Assembly: GCF_910589235.1 (NCBI RefSeq)
Contig: NC_060967.1
Coordinates: forward strand, 1,042,501 to 1,106,500
DNA from: Vespa crabro
Taxonomy: Eukaryota > Arthropoda > Insecta > Hymenoptera > Vespidae
Length of the DNA stretch: 64,000 nucleotides
Reading direction: 5' to 3'
A model generated the notes under the pieces. The model did no database searches and was not told the DNA's origin. It saw only the letters and a program-made list of their open reading frames with translations. A program made the translations under genes and the position numbers. The stretch's first letter is position 1. Every line of letters begins with the position of its first letter. Shown here piece after piece: positions 13,278-26,541 of this stretch.

Positions 13278-15523
13278 GAGATAGAAAGGTGTAGAGGAAG
13301 AAAGGAAGGAAGGAAGGAATCAAGGAAGGAAATAAATAGGTGAAAGAGGGATGAAAAAGAGAAATAACTGAATAAGAGGAGAGAATGAGGTAAGAGGAAA
13401 AGAGAGAAGAAAGAATTTAAAAGAAGCTCAAGGATAAAAGAGAGAAAGAGGGGAAAGGAGTTGGACGAAGCTAAATGGGAAAAGAGAAAGAAGAAAAAGA
13501 AAAAAAGAGAGAGAGAGAGAGAGAGAGAAATTGTGGATGGTCAAAGAGGGGGTTGTGGAAAAAGGGTCGAGGGGAGAAGTGGTGGTCGAAGAGTGGGGAT
13601 GGGGTTGTATCGACCGCGCCGCACTGCGGGGCTTTATCCCCTCCCCGCACACCCGTTCACCACACCTCCCCAACCCTCTCCTAGCTCTCGACCATCACGA
13701 CGAACCCCGCCTGGACGTGTCCACGAGAACGCATCCCCTTTTCTATGATAATTCCCTTTTCCTCCCTACGGTCAGTAACACACATTCTCTCTCTCTCTCT
13801 CTCTCTCTCCCTCTCTCCCTCTCTTCTCTACTTTTTTTTCTCTCTTGCTCTCCTATGAAAAATCTGAGCCTGGATACTGGACACTCTATAGGGGATGGAG
13901 AAAGAAGGGAGAGAAGAGGGGAAAAAAGTCATCCCTTTTTTTCGGATTTTCTATTTCGATTTCATTGCTAAAAGGGTTGAGAAATAGAAAGAGAGAGAGA
14001 ATAATATATATACATATACATATATTTCAATCGATTCTTTTTACGATTAATGACGAATGCTCTGCAAAATTGTTAATAAATAAATATATAAATAGCATAA
14101 TAAAATTATTGAATCCTTCGAACTGTATATATATATATATATATATAGTTCGTATATATATATATCTATATATATTAGATAATTCAATATTCCTATCGAA
14201 TCGATATATATCTTAGAATCTCGGTATTAACTAAGGCACAATCTCGATTATTCAATTTATATGTCGTCAAGTAGCATAATCAATGACATACGATATAACA
14301 AGAATAAAATCTACGATATATCTCCAAGATATAAATATTACTTTACATACTTCTTCTATCCGCGTATACGTTTCAAAAAGTGAGAAGAAATATGATATAT
14401 CTTGTCACGAGTTGAACAGGCGGGTCCGGTGGGAGGGAATGTGGAGATGGAGACTATTTAATGATTCTGCTTACATAACGTCCATATTCCATTCTAAAGA
14501 AAACAAATAAGAAGCTAGTGTAAACGTGCTAGATACTACGAAGAGAAAGAGAGACAACAATCCGAAAAAAAAAGAAAAAGAAAAAATAGAGAAAAAACAA
14601 CAACAACGAGGAAAGGGAAATAAAAGAAAAAACAGTAAAAAAAAAAAGAGAAAAGGATGAAAAAACGAACGAAATATTTCCTTCAAATAATGAAAGGGTG
14701 AAGTGGGTTGGGATGGGATGGGATGGGGTGGGCAGGTGATGTGGTTCAAAGAAAAATAAAAAGGGGGAGGGGTAACATAATAAATCTTGTTCGATTTAAT
14801 GGAAGGAGACTCCCCTTGAGTTTGGTATGACGGAAATAGTGGAAAGTATGGCTCGTTTTATAGGTTCCACTTCGATTGAAAAGATGATGGGGGGGGGAGG
14901 GAGGGAGTGGTAGGAAAGGATTGCTCGCGCGCACGGAGTTAGAAGAGGTGGTAGTAATAATAGTAGTAGTAGTAGTAGTGGTGATGATAGTGGTGGTAGT
15001 AGTGGTGTGCGCTTGGTCCGGTCAAAAGCAACCAATAAAGATTCACCTAAGTTTAGGAGAGGGACGAAACAGTACGGGGAGGATTCGAAGCGAATGTAAT
15101 TACGTTCGTTCCTCGCTTATTCGAGCCCCTTTTCGCATGTCTATCAAGAAAAAGTTAGAAATGTCGAACGTCGATACGTCCTTTTTTCTTTCTCTCTCTG
15201 TGTGTGTATGTGTATGTGTATATATATATATATATCTCTACATGTATGTTACGCTTCTTTTTCTTTCTCTTACTTTTTCTCTTTGATCACGCACGCGCCG
15301 CAGAACACATATTAGTAGAACGAACATATTCATTTATTTACCTTTGCTAATACGATACTGTCGACAAATAAAAATTATTTCCCTTTCTTTTTTTTTTTTT
15401 TTTTTGGTTGAGAAAAGAACGATGAAAAGATACTATATTATTATTATTTATTTATTTATCTTTTTATTTATTTATTTTCTTTTCTTTCCTTTTTTCTCTT
15501 CTTTCCTCTTTGTACATACACAC

Positions 15524-15527
<4 letters not shown>

Positions 15528-15592
<65 letters not shown>
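15528..15592. repeat. (AT)n microsatellite
   Basis: About 31 AT units running into (TACG)n at 15593-15610. Confidence 0.9.
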
Positions 15593-15596
<4 letters not shown>

Positions 15597-16745
15597 CGTA
15601 CGTACGTACATACACGCATATATATCTCGATAGAAATTTTTCCTTCTGCTAGTAATAGTCCGGTCGTTTTCGTCTTAGTCGTCTTTTAGTGGTCTTAGTC
15701 GTGCTTACATATTGTAGAAGCGAATAAACGCGAGAGCGTAGAGACCGAGCTCATTTGTGGAGCGACCGAGTTGTTAAACTGAAAGGACGGAAATTAATCG
15801 GTCACATCGGTCACGTCTGGTCGCTATTGCTTCTCTCTTTTTCTCTCTCTCTCTCTGTCTTGTACGCTTTGTACATCGAACTACTTCCCTTTGGCTGGGT
15901 TGAAATGACGATCGACACGTAAAAAACTCGTTCATTGCATGCGTGCATGCGTATATATACGTGTATACGTAAGTATATATATATATATATGTGTGTGTGT
16001 GCGCGCGTGCGCTAGAACGTCCACAGGTTTATGCGTCCTAAATATATGTAAAAATTGATGATACGACGTAACGCATAAACGAGAATAAAGTCGAAAGTCA
16101 GCCAAGTTTTGACGACTTCGTTGGACGTTTATCTTAAAAAGAAATCAGAACAAGGGGTATAGCCGGGAGAAAAAGGGATAAGGGATATGAAATGTAAAGA
16201 GTATGTGTGTGTGTATATATGGGGGGGGGATCTTATATGTGTATGTATTTATGTGTGTGTGTGTGTACATATATATGCACAAAGTGCATAGAAACTTGGC
16301 TCGATTCTGTCGCTGACATTCGGCTTTAAATTTCGTCCGGTTTCTTCTTTTTTCTTTTTCTCACTTTTTCTTTCTTCCTTTTTTTTTCCTCTCTCTTTCC
16401 GAAGGCCCTATATAATTACGAATTCAAAAAAAAAAAAAAAAAAAAAAAAGGAGAAGGAGAAATGAAAAATGAGAGAAAAGGGAAAAAAAACGGAGAGGGT
16501 GGGTGAAGCAAAGTTCAAAGGGCGATAAAAATTATGAAAAGAAAATTTCGTCGATTTCGATATCGATCGAATGATTTGTTTAATTGTCTTTTTTCCTATG
16601 GCTAAAAGTTCACGGCAACAATTCGTAAGTTCGTTAGTAGGTAAATTGTGTACCGTAGTTAATGAAAGATAACCCTCGATAACAAACCCCGAACCCGATA
16701 GAATGAAAATATATGTGATATGTACATATGTGCGTATGTATGTAA

Positions 16746-16777
<32 letters not shown>

Positions 16778-17230
16778 TTATAACAGCTATGATGCCGTAG
16801 AAATAATTAACCGTTCGCATCTGTACGGCATCGTTAAGGCAATATTATGATTTTCCTCTTTTTGCTTTAGATATTGTTTGATCTATTGAACGGTCCGTTG
16901 TTAATCATAAACGTATCATAATAACGTTTATGTTTTTAGACGTTCATCGTCTAGGTGTATGTAATTTATACATAACATGCACGTGTATGCACGTGTATGC
17001 ATATTTGAAACTAATCTCGCTAAAACCCGTCGCGTATAGCATTTAATTACATTTCGTATTGTATTATTAATTTCTCGGTTAGATCATAAGTAACGTTAAT
17101 ATTTTCATCAGAAATATCTAAAATAAATCGATAGTAAACGTGAGAAACGGGGAAGGGAAGGAAGAGAAGAGAGAGGAGGGAGGGAAGGTAGGGGAGTGGA
17201 CAAGGCGGGGCGGGGTGGGGCGGGGTAGAG

Positions 17231-17554
17231 TTAATAACCCTTTGCACTCCAAGTACTCCTCAGAGGCACTGCCATAGTTCGGTAAATTTGTACACGAAGT
17301 TTACCTCTTAGGCACAACCCCGATAATATGCAAGCACAGAGGATCAAACTGTTCTTGTTTGCTGATTACGTTTGATTTCATGGTGTCATGTTGATTTCAG
17401 TATTTTGATTTAGTATTTGTTGAACCGATAAAATAAATAAATAAAGAAAGAAAGAAAGAAAGAAAGAAAGGATGAAAGAAAAAGAAAAAAGAAAAACATT
17501 ATCCGCCATCGAAAAAGTTAGTCGAGAAAAAGTTCGAGTTTAAAGGGTTATAAA
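17231..17554. mobile_element. Possible piggyBac-type MITE
   Basis: The left end reads TTAA then TAACCCTTTGCACTCCAAG (from 17231). The right end, read on the minus strand from 17554, is TTTATAACCCTTT followed by AAACTCGAAC. The ends match over ATAACCCTTT and imperfectly for ten more bases. CCCTTT beside a TTAA-like target is the piggyBac pattern. At about 320 bases, without a frame, this would be a non-autonomous element; an (AAAG)n tract lies at 17444-17470. The right TTAA is degenerate (TAAA), so the target duplication is not proven. Confidence 0.35.
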
Positions 17555-17930
17555 AGATAAAAGTAAATGGTGGATGGTGGATGGTGGATGAAAGAAAAAA
17601 AGAAAGGGCGAAAGGAAGAAGAAAAAGATGCCTCTTATATCAATGCTCGTCGTTTTCAATCTCGTCGTTTTCAGAGCTCATTGTTTCAGTCTCCTCGATA
17701 TCGTTTAAAAATGATAATCTAATTAGATTCGTGGACTCCACCACCTCACACCCCAATTTGGTTTAATTCGTTTCAAGGTGTTTCATCGAACTAATCGTTA
17801 AAGAGAAATCGATCGATTATTTTTCGAAATTATCAATTATTTTAATTCACGGTGTATCTCTTTTTCGTTTCTAAAAGAGACACGATTTTAATTTTATTAG
17901 TACTCTATTTTATTCTCGAACTAAAATGGC

Positions 17931-17998
17931 TGATGACGATGACGATGATGATGACGATGACGATGATGACGATGACGACGATGATGATGATGATGATA
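17931..17998. repeat. (GATGAC)n/(GAT)n repeat
   Basis: Mixed GATGAC and GATGAT units in tandem; the plus strand reads Met-Thr runs and other frames Asp runs. No gene context supports translation. Confidence 0.85.
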
Positions 17999-18193
17999 AA
18001 AGGAATTCTCGTATTCGTAATTGAAACGTCGAAGAATCGTCTCTCCCTTCTAATTACTTCCCAACGTTCCCCTGCGAAATATTAGTCGGAAGAGAAATTT
18101 AATTAAAATAGTCGGAACGTTTAGCGCAAGAATATTTGATTTCGAGATGGCAATTTTCTTTATAAAACGAGAAATGCCATCTCCATTACTATG

Positions 18194-18225
<32 letters not shown>

Positions 18226-18774
18226 GCAACTACTACTTTCAGGAATAGATTTATCTTTGATGATAAAATAAAAAAAAAGAATTATATGAACAGGTTAAAG
18301 TAGCCAAATAGATAGATAGGATAGATCATAAGTCAAATATCATATACCTGCTTTATGATGGATGATGATGTGTCGATTGTAACGGGGAAAAAAGAGAGAG
18401 AAAGAGAAAATGAAAACATCAAAAATAAAAGCAAAAACAAAAAAAAAAAAAAAAGAAAAGAAGAGATTTGAGGGGGAAAGACTCGAATGATTGAGCCATT
18501 CGATTGCTCATGCTATTAAAATCTCCGAGTGCAATATAACAAGGCTAAACGAACGTGTCGCTGTTTAATCCCCAAGCAAATATATATGTATATACAGACG
18601 TATAAACGCATCGGGGATTAATCGATTAATTCCGTTTGCTGGTAGTGCCAATTATTTCATTCTGTCAACTAAATATCATAGAATGAAATTGATGGTTTAT
18701 TTGATACATTCCTACACTTTTATCGTCAACATTTGATCGACCATATATTCTATACATACATACTTACATATATA

Positions 18775-18805
<31 letters not shown>

Positions 18806-19162
18806 ATTTATACATATATGTATAGTTTATCATTGGTATTGATATTTTTATTTAAACAATACGAGAGAAAGAGAGAACGATATCAATATTTATATTTAAC
18901 AGTTGGAATTATTATAACAAATGTGACAACCTATCCTACAAAGTCTAATAAATAAGATACAACAACGTGTAGAAAAATAAACTAAACTTAAAGGTGACCT
19001 TTGTGCAAAAATATTACCCTCAGACACATCCCTTAAGATGTAAGATCCCACTTCGACGATCGTAACTCGGTCAATTTTCATGTGTCTCTTAATTAAAGTT
19101 ATATCTAATCGATTAACGACCACCCTCTACTCACCTTCTCCTCCCCAACCCGAACTCCTAAG

Positions 19163-19205
<43 letters not shown>

Positions 19206-19378
19206 GAGCACTTATGTAATATTATTAGGGAAAAGAAAAGAAAAGAAAAAAAAAAAGAAAAAGAAATCATCTCTTAAAAAAAATTCTCGTCGATAATTTA
19301 TGCCTACGTTATCGTTACAATCGTAATAAAAAATAAAATATATTGTCGATGACATCTTTTATAAAATTATTCGACTAC

Positions 19379-19409
<31 letters not shown>

Positions 19410-19792
19410 GCATATATAAATAAAAAATAAAAGTAAGGAAAAAGAAAAAAGCCAGGGAAAAAAAAAATGGCGACAGCCACTTCGTGTTTTAACGAAGAAG
19501 AGAACGTAAAAAAAGAAAATAAAAGAACAAAGAAAGAAAAGAAAGAAAGAAAGTTAAATTCGCGAGCAACGAACGAATTTAGTTGCCTCGTGTAAAATAT
19601 ACCAAAAGAACGCGGGTCACGTTGAATTAGACATTAGAACGTTTTAAGGGCCTTTTTACAGGGCGGTTGGTTTCCTACCCAAGGAATTATAATTCGTGGT
19701 AGCGTGGGTCGACCCTCTGTCGTTCTGAACCGAACGTCTCGAGGAAGTTCGCCATTAAAATGGCCCAATCAAACAGAGATAGAGAGATAGAA

Positions 19793-19847
<55 letters not shown>

Positions 19848-20289
19848 TATGAGAAGACACACGAGACGTATCGTTTTCGTCGTCTACGAAGTGAAATCGT
19901 AAATCGTGACCGACACTATCAAACGTAATACGATGTTTCTCTTCCTCCGTTTAACAACGTCGGGCTCGAAAAAACATAACATTTTTAAAATTTTCTACAT
20001 TTATAGGGGTGGAAGAAAAAAAAAAAAAAGAGAGAAGGGAAAACGTCATATACCCTATGATCGAAAAAAAAAAAGTATGAGGAGAATTGTGTGGATTGTT
20101 CGACAAAAAATAACTGGACAACTCAAAAAAAAAAAAAAAAAAAAAAAAAGAATAAAAAAAACAAATTAAAAAAAAAGACAAAATAACGTATGACACAGTT
20201 GTATGGATCGGTAAAAGACACTTAGTGAATAATCCTATTTTGTATGTGTGTGTCAGGATTATTCACATATACACATAAATAGATATATG

Positions 20290-20298
<9 letters not shown>

Positions 20299-20340
<42 letters not shown>
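20299..20340. repeat. (AT)n microsatellite
   Basis: About 20 AT units, followed by a unique CpG-containing island (20340-20720) that includes five GGAAC-type pentamers at 20585-20612. Confidence 0.85.
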
Positions 20341-20341
<1 letters not shown>

Positions 20342-20930
20342 TACGTGAACGTCCGTCTATGTGTGTCCGTCGACGGCCCCCTGACACACATTGACTCGTT
20401 AAAATAACGACATAATGGCTAATTTAACGATAATAAGCGCGAACCGTATCGCTCGAATTAACGTCGAAGGTGAGACGAGCGGTCGAGATAACACGTTGGG
20501 AGGTGAGAGGAGGACCGAAAGAGATATAAAAGGAGATAAAAAGAGTACGGGACACAGAGCGACGAGATAGGACGGTACGAGATGGAACGGAACGGAACGG
20601 AACGGAATGGAACGAGATAGGGAGGGAGGGAAAAGCGGGGAAACGTACACGGAATTCCAAAGCTTTAACACATTCAACCCTTTTGTTGTACACATCCTGC
20701 CATCTCGCGGTCGATTCGAGAAGTGTTTGCACGACCAAAGAAAGAGATAAAAAGCGAAAACGAAATAGAGAGAGAGAGAGAGAGAGAGAGAGAATCATAA
20801 AGATTTTTGTGTCAAAAAAGTAAAAGAAACAGAGAAAAAAAAATAAAAGGAAAGAAGGAAATAATTTTATTCGTTTAATTATGCACATAAAAAGACCTAT
20901 ACGATATATTAATTAAAACATCCTTTTGTC

Positions 20931-20988
<58 letters not shown>

Positions 20989-21422
20989 AGACAAAAAAAA
21001 TATATATATATACATATAAATGCACATGTGTACGATAAAGAAAAATGTCGGTCATGGTTTTTAATTCTTTTCATACTCCCTAACTACCCCCACATCACAC
21101 AGCACCAGCCATACTTTCTTCAAAGAATGAGATTCATGAATAAAAAATTAATATCCCTTTAAAGATAAAGTGCAATATACTCCTTCCTTCTCTCTCTTTC
21201 TCTCTCTCTTTCTCTTTCTCTCTCTCATTATGAATTAAAAAGTAGCTTCGAAGTTGTATAATATATACGACAAACTACTAATTATGTATATGTAAAGTAA
21301 CGAATTAAGAACGTTTTTTAAGCTGTATTTCAAGATGAAAATAAAATAGAAATGAAAGAGGAGTAATGAAAAATGATATGGTAGAATGAATTTATGGTAG
21401 TTACAGGTATAGGTTTCATTGT

Positions 21423-21463
<41 letters not shown>

Positions 21464-21563
21464 CTTTTTCCTCTTTAACACCCACACAGCAGGTACATTC
21501 CCAAGGGAGTCCGGTTCTATGACTGATGCTTAGGACGACCTTGACACAGATTCTTCTATCCGG

Positions 21564-21610
<47 letters not shown>

Positions 21611-22091
21611 TTTCCAAAAAATCTCTCGACCTTAAAACGTTACCTTATCTCTCTATATACACTTTATCGTATTTATTATTATAACAGAAATATACATACG
21701 TGAAGTTAAAGATAACGAAAGACCGACAACATTAAGATAAGAATAAAAAGATGATATTGTTACATTATATCGAAAATGTCTAAACGACCTTTCATCGTGC
21801 AATCACAGACAACATCCTTTAGTAAACATAAGTACAATAGATAACTAATATTGGTATGCGTAAACAAAGTCATTTTGAATCTGACGCAAAATATTCTATA
21901 TTTCTCATTTGTTGTTGTTTTTTTCCCCCTTTATTCTTTTTCTCTTACGTATGAATTTCATTCTTAAAGCGAGAAGAGGAACAGACAATAAGAAAAAAAC
22001 AAAGTCGCGAATATTTCAAACGATCCTTTGTAAATATATATAAAGAGAAAGAGAAAGAGAGATAGAGAGAGAGAAAGAGAGAGATAGAAAA

Positions 22092-22093
<2 letters not shown>

Positions 22094-22164
<71 letters not shown>
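22094..22164. repeat. (AT)n microsatellite
   Basis: About 35 AT units following GA-rich sequence at 22040-22090. Confidence 0.9.
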
Positions 22165-22166
<2 letters not shown>

Positions 22167-22592
22167 TGGAAATAGATCGTAGAAAATACAAAAATAGAAT
22201 CGCATTGGGGTGCGTGGGAGTTTAGAAACTCAAGGCCAAAGGGGGTTACATATGAGTTAAAAAAAGAGCATTAGAGAAACGCTGAAACTCAAACCATTTG
22301 AAGATTTTCTAAGTGAAAACATATGTATATACATACACACACACACATATATATATATGTATGTATATATATATATATATACATACATATACATATAATA
22401 AATAATATATATATACATATATATTACGTGTATAACAAGTCGCTATCAAAGGAAAGAGATAAAATACGAACGAAGGCTAAGAGAGAAATAGGAGCACTGA
22501 CATTCCAATAGCGTGTTCGCACTTTATACAGAAAAAAGAAAGAGATAAAGAGAGAGAAAGATTGAGTGAGAATGAGAGTAAGTGAGTGAGTG

Positions 22593-22596
<4 letters not shown>

Positions 22597-22664
<68 letters not shown>

Positions 22665-22786
22665 AAGGAAAGAGAGAAATAGAAGGAGATAGGGAGAATG
22701 CGTTGAGAGAAAACCTTGACGTTTTATTCCATTTCTTTTCCCCTATAAATAACTTTTTTTCCAAATCGAATCTTCTTCCTCTAACC

Positions 22787-22873
<87 letters not shown>
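22597..22873. repeat. Inverted pair of long (GA)n and (CT)n tracts
   Basis: A (GA)n tract at 22597-22662 and a (CT)n tract at 22790-22872 lie about 127 bases apart and are complementary over more than 60 bases. A transcript of either strand could fold into a long dinucleotide hairpin. Between the arms is unique sequence without a gene. Confidence 0.85.
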
Positions 22874-22883
<10 letters not shown>

Positions 22884-24344
22884 ACACACACACATAGACA
22901 TACGAGCTTTAAACATAATCCAAGTAAGAATAACCATAGTGACATTTTTTTATTTGTCCCATATATAGCAGGAGAGAAAAGAGAAAAAAAAAAAAATTGA
23001 ATCCGGGAAATAACGAAGCAACGTAATAAATCCCAATTGTATTATTTTCGTAATCACGCGAATGAATAAAATTCTTTAAATGATCGATTGAATGATTCCA
23101 TTGGTCTCAAACTTTCGATTTAAACTACTATTTACTATAATATAATATAGGGAGGAAGGGGAGAAGAAAGAGGGGGAGTGAGTAAAAAATAATGTCTTTT
23201 CCTGCAAAAATAATAAACGCGAAATTAGAAAAAGTAAAATTCAAGCCACATTAGAAACGTCGAAATGGTCAATTATTAAAGATTTGTTTTCGTTTCTTTT
23301 CTGTCTTTTTTTTTCTTTTTTTTTTTTTTTTTTTTTTTTGGACTCTGAATATAATCACGCACAATACATGTATCTAATAACGTGACTGATAAGATAAACA
23401 AGTATGTTACACAAACACAAATATTTGATTGGTAGTGGCTTTTGTTCGAAAAAAATTGCTGAATATTTATTTTTTCTTTTCTTTTTCTTTTGCGTGATAT
23501 CAACAAAACGAAATCCTCCATTACGATTCGGAAACAATTTAGTAGAGTGTTCTCGAAACGATAAAGAGCATGAAAAATGTTCTCTCGTAATATTCATAAA
23601 AGGATCTTTTAGAACTGGTATATATTAGAGTCAAAAAAAAAAAAAAAAGAAAAAAATAATAAATAAATAAAAAAAACAAAAAAAAAACAAAATCAAAATC
23701 GATTACAATGCGCTCGTACATTATATCAAAGTTCAATAAAATAAAGACATATGTGTTTTATCAATTTTTACGTTTAAAGTCCAATTAAAATCTGATCGTC
23801 AAATTGCATTTTAAACATCACAAGTGCTTCTAAGGAAAACAAATTAATTCTGATTAATAACCTTTTGCTTGAGGTATAACAAACGAATCCCCATTCGTAT
23901 TGCTCGAGTTATTGTGTCCATTCGTTGTGTTTTTTGTTTATCCTTTTTATTGTACCTACATATACATACATAGATACATACATAGATAAATACATACTTA
24001 TAAGATATGCTTACTCATACTCAATAATACGATGAACTATTTGAAAACTGATCTGTTATAAAACTTTAAGAAACTTAATAGCACATGTTATTTTTTATTT
24101 CCTTTTTTTTTTCTTTATTGTTGTTGTTTTTCTTTCTTCCTCTTTGTTCCATTTTCTATCTAAACTTGCTATAATTGTATCCCAATTAAAAATGGCATGA
24201 TCTTTATTGAATATTTATAGATTATTCTATTACGAGAGGGAAAAGATTGTGCCGAACATGAAAAAAAAAAGAAGGAAAAAAAGGAAAAAAAAAAGAATCA
24301 AAAAAAAGTAAAATGAAATGAACGATTGAATATAACGAACGATC

Positions 24345-24376
<32 letters not shown>

Positions 24377-24609
24377 GTTAGAGAAGGAGGAAGAGGAGGG
24401 AAAGAGGATCCTCGTTAGAAAATCCTGACTGGTAATTAAGCACAAGAACTACAATCGAATCGATCAAATCCGTACTATTCGAATGAACAAAAAATCGGAT
24501 GAATGTTTTACGAATGACTTTCAAACGTGCTCGACGAGCGTTAATAAATATCGTCGTTAAAAAAAAAGGAAAAAAAATCCTTTCCTTTTCCCTTTCCTGT
24601 CCATTAGAT

Positions 24610-24973
24610 CAGTGGTTGTCAAAGTAAAGGGAGCATTAATACTTTTAAAAACACGACGATATATATCGTCGTGAGAACTTAAAAAGCAAAAAAAAATTCT
24701 ATGGGTATATACGTAATTCTATGGGATACGCTCCTGAAGTTACAAATCGTAAGCTATCGTGACAATTAATTGCTCTTTAATTACAATATATTATTTTATA
24801 TCACATTATTTTTACATTACAACTATATAGTTCGATCTATTGGATTTTGTCGATAGACTTTCCGCAATCACTTATTTGCCAACTCAATAATAAACACATT
24901 AGATATATTTGCATCATATATCTGTTTTCATGAGATACATTATTTTCAAATTTCAAATAATTGAGAACCACTG
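24610..24973. mobile_element. hAT (Charlie-like) MITE containing mariner-end sequence
   Basis: The left end begins CAGTGGTTGTCAAAG at 24610 and the right end is TTGAGAACCACTG at 24961-24973. Read inward, the ends agree at 12 of 13 bases and match the CAGTGGTTCTCAA type typical of hAT/Charlie elements. The 364-base interior has no frame. It holds a perfect 22-base palindrome at 24652-24673 (half-site CACGACGATAT) and, at 24842-24883, a segment closely related to the founder unit of the 40806-41636 satellite. I see no clear 8-base target duplication, so the copy is old or my ends are slightly off. Confidence 0.45.
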
Positions 24974-26541
24974 TACCTATGTTGTTACCCATACACTTAT
25001 TCACTAAGGATTTGAATTCCGCGGTTAGCGCTCCATTTTCCCGCCATTTTATTGTCCATTAAAAATCACGACGAAATACTTAATTTATATATATATATAT
25101 ATAAAATAAAAAAAAAATCTTCAGGATTTTGATTGAACGATTACATCTAAGAGAAGGAAAAAATAATAAGACGATGTACGATAAATACGACAAACGATTA
25201 ACATTTTTTTTTATAAGAAATAAAAAATAAAAGAAGTGAATAAGTTTAAAAAAGAAAAAAAAAAAAGAAAAAGAAAAAAGGTCTATCCATATGCCTATCT
25301 TTTTCTATGATTGAATTTTATTCTATCTAAGAAAAAAAAATGTTCTTTAATCCAATCTCTATTATCTGTCTTACTTATCCTATTTAATAACAAGGAACGA
25401 ACGAAGAATTATGGTTACAAAGGCCACGTCTTATAACGATGCATCTCTTAGAGCATTGGCATGCTAAGTCTCATTAAAGATTATCCTTATCATTGACATT
25501 ACGTAGTTGAAAGATAATGAAAGAAAGAAAGAAAAAAAAAACAAAAAAGAAAAAAAAAGAATGATCTTCGGGTCGACGTACTCTAATATTACGTTGTCAA
25601 TGTATATAATTCTACGACTATTAACGCTATTACAATTCTTTTTCATTGTCAAGGATATCGATGATCCGTGAACGATAAATCTATTTGTCATTATTACATA
25701 ACCTAAAACTGGTTTATAAAATAATAATGAAGAAGAAAAAAAAAGAAAGAAAAGAAAAGAAGAAGGAAAAAAAAAAGAAGCAAATAAATAATATATTCAA
25801 TAATAAATGAAGAAAAATTATCGAAAGATTAATGCGATCTAAAAATGATATACAAATCGGCAAGAGGTTGTTGTCGTTGTTGTTCCGATTATCGAATGAA
25901 GTAAATGTCGGACAATTTCATCTTTACGTTACATTACGAGGAAATAAGGATAGAGAGAGAGAAAGAACGGGAAAAAAACAAAGAAGAAAAAAAGAAAATA
26001 AACAGAAACATTCAAGAAACGATCGGACAAGGAGAAGGGCGTGGTTTAATCAAAGAACGTTATGTTTCCTCTATCTGACCGCTGGCAGTCAATAAAACAA
26101 AGAAAAAAAATAAAAAAAGAAGGAAAATAAGCCGCAAAATATGATGCGATTAGATATATATATACACACACACACACACACATATATATATGTATATATG
26201 TGTGTGTATGTGCGTGTACATATATATCTATCGATCGTGATCGTATGATCGTGTTTCGTTAATCTTTTATCTACTCGGATATATTTCTCTATTTATTTAT
26301 TTCTTTTTTTTTTTTTTTGTTTCTTTTTTCGTCTGGATAAACACGATTCGTCGATTATTTTTCTAACATTTTCTTTTCTATCATTAATACGAATATTACG
26401 TCTTTATCTTCGTTCGTATTTTTCATTTGTTATAAGAAAATTATTCAACGAATATAGATCGATTAGAAAATTAATATAATAAAAAGAAAAGAAAGAAAGA
26501 GAGAAAGAGAGAGAGAGAAAAAAAATAAAACATGGACTTAC

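Larger units (their letters stand above)
12420..26541. other. Gene-poor, microsatellite-rich DNA
   Basis: No recognisable gene. Poly-A, (GA)n, (AT)n and short tandem repeats dominate. Unique islands lie near 12960-13120, 13600-13760, 14930-15140, 15640-15860, 16790-16920, 18480-18720, 18900-19140, 19600-19760 and 20340-20720. Two mobile-element remnants are listed separately (17231-17554 and 24610-24973). If the minus-strand exon at 26542-26571 is real, most of this is probably its first intron. Confidence 0.55.

Noticed and set aside
13815..13860. Many Ser-Leu, Glu-Arg and Tyr-Ile rich frames such as this TC-rich one
   Set aside because: Direct translations of (TC)n, (GA)n and (AT)n microsatellites; no conserved residues and equal potential on the other strand.
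18896..19123. Minus frame of 75 codons, MVVNRLDITLIKRHMKIDR
   Set aside because: Non-repetitive, and it contains short inverted words (AGACACAT/ATGTGTCT and AAAGGTGACCTTT). But no protein family is recognisable and no transposon ends could be defined.
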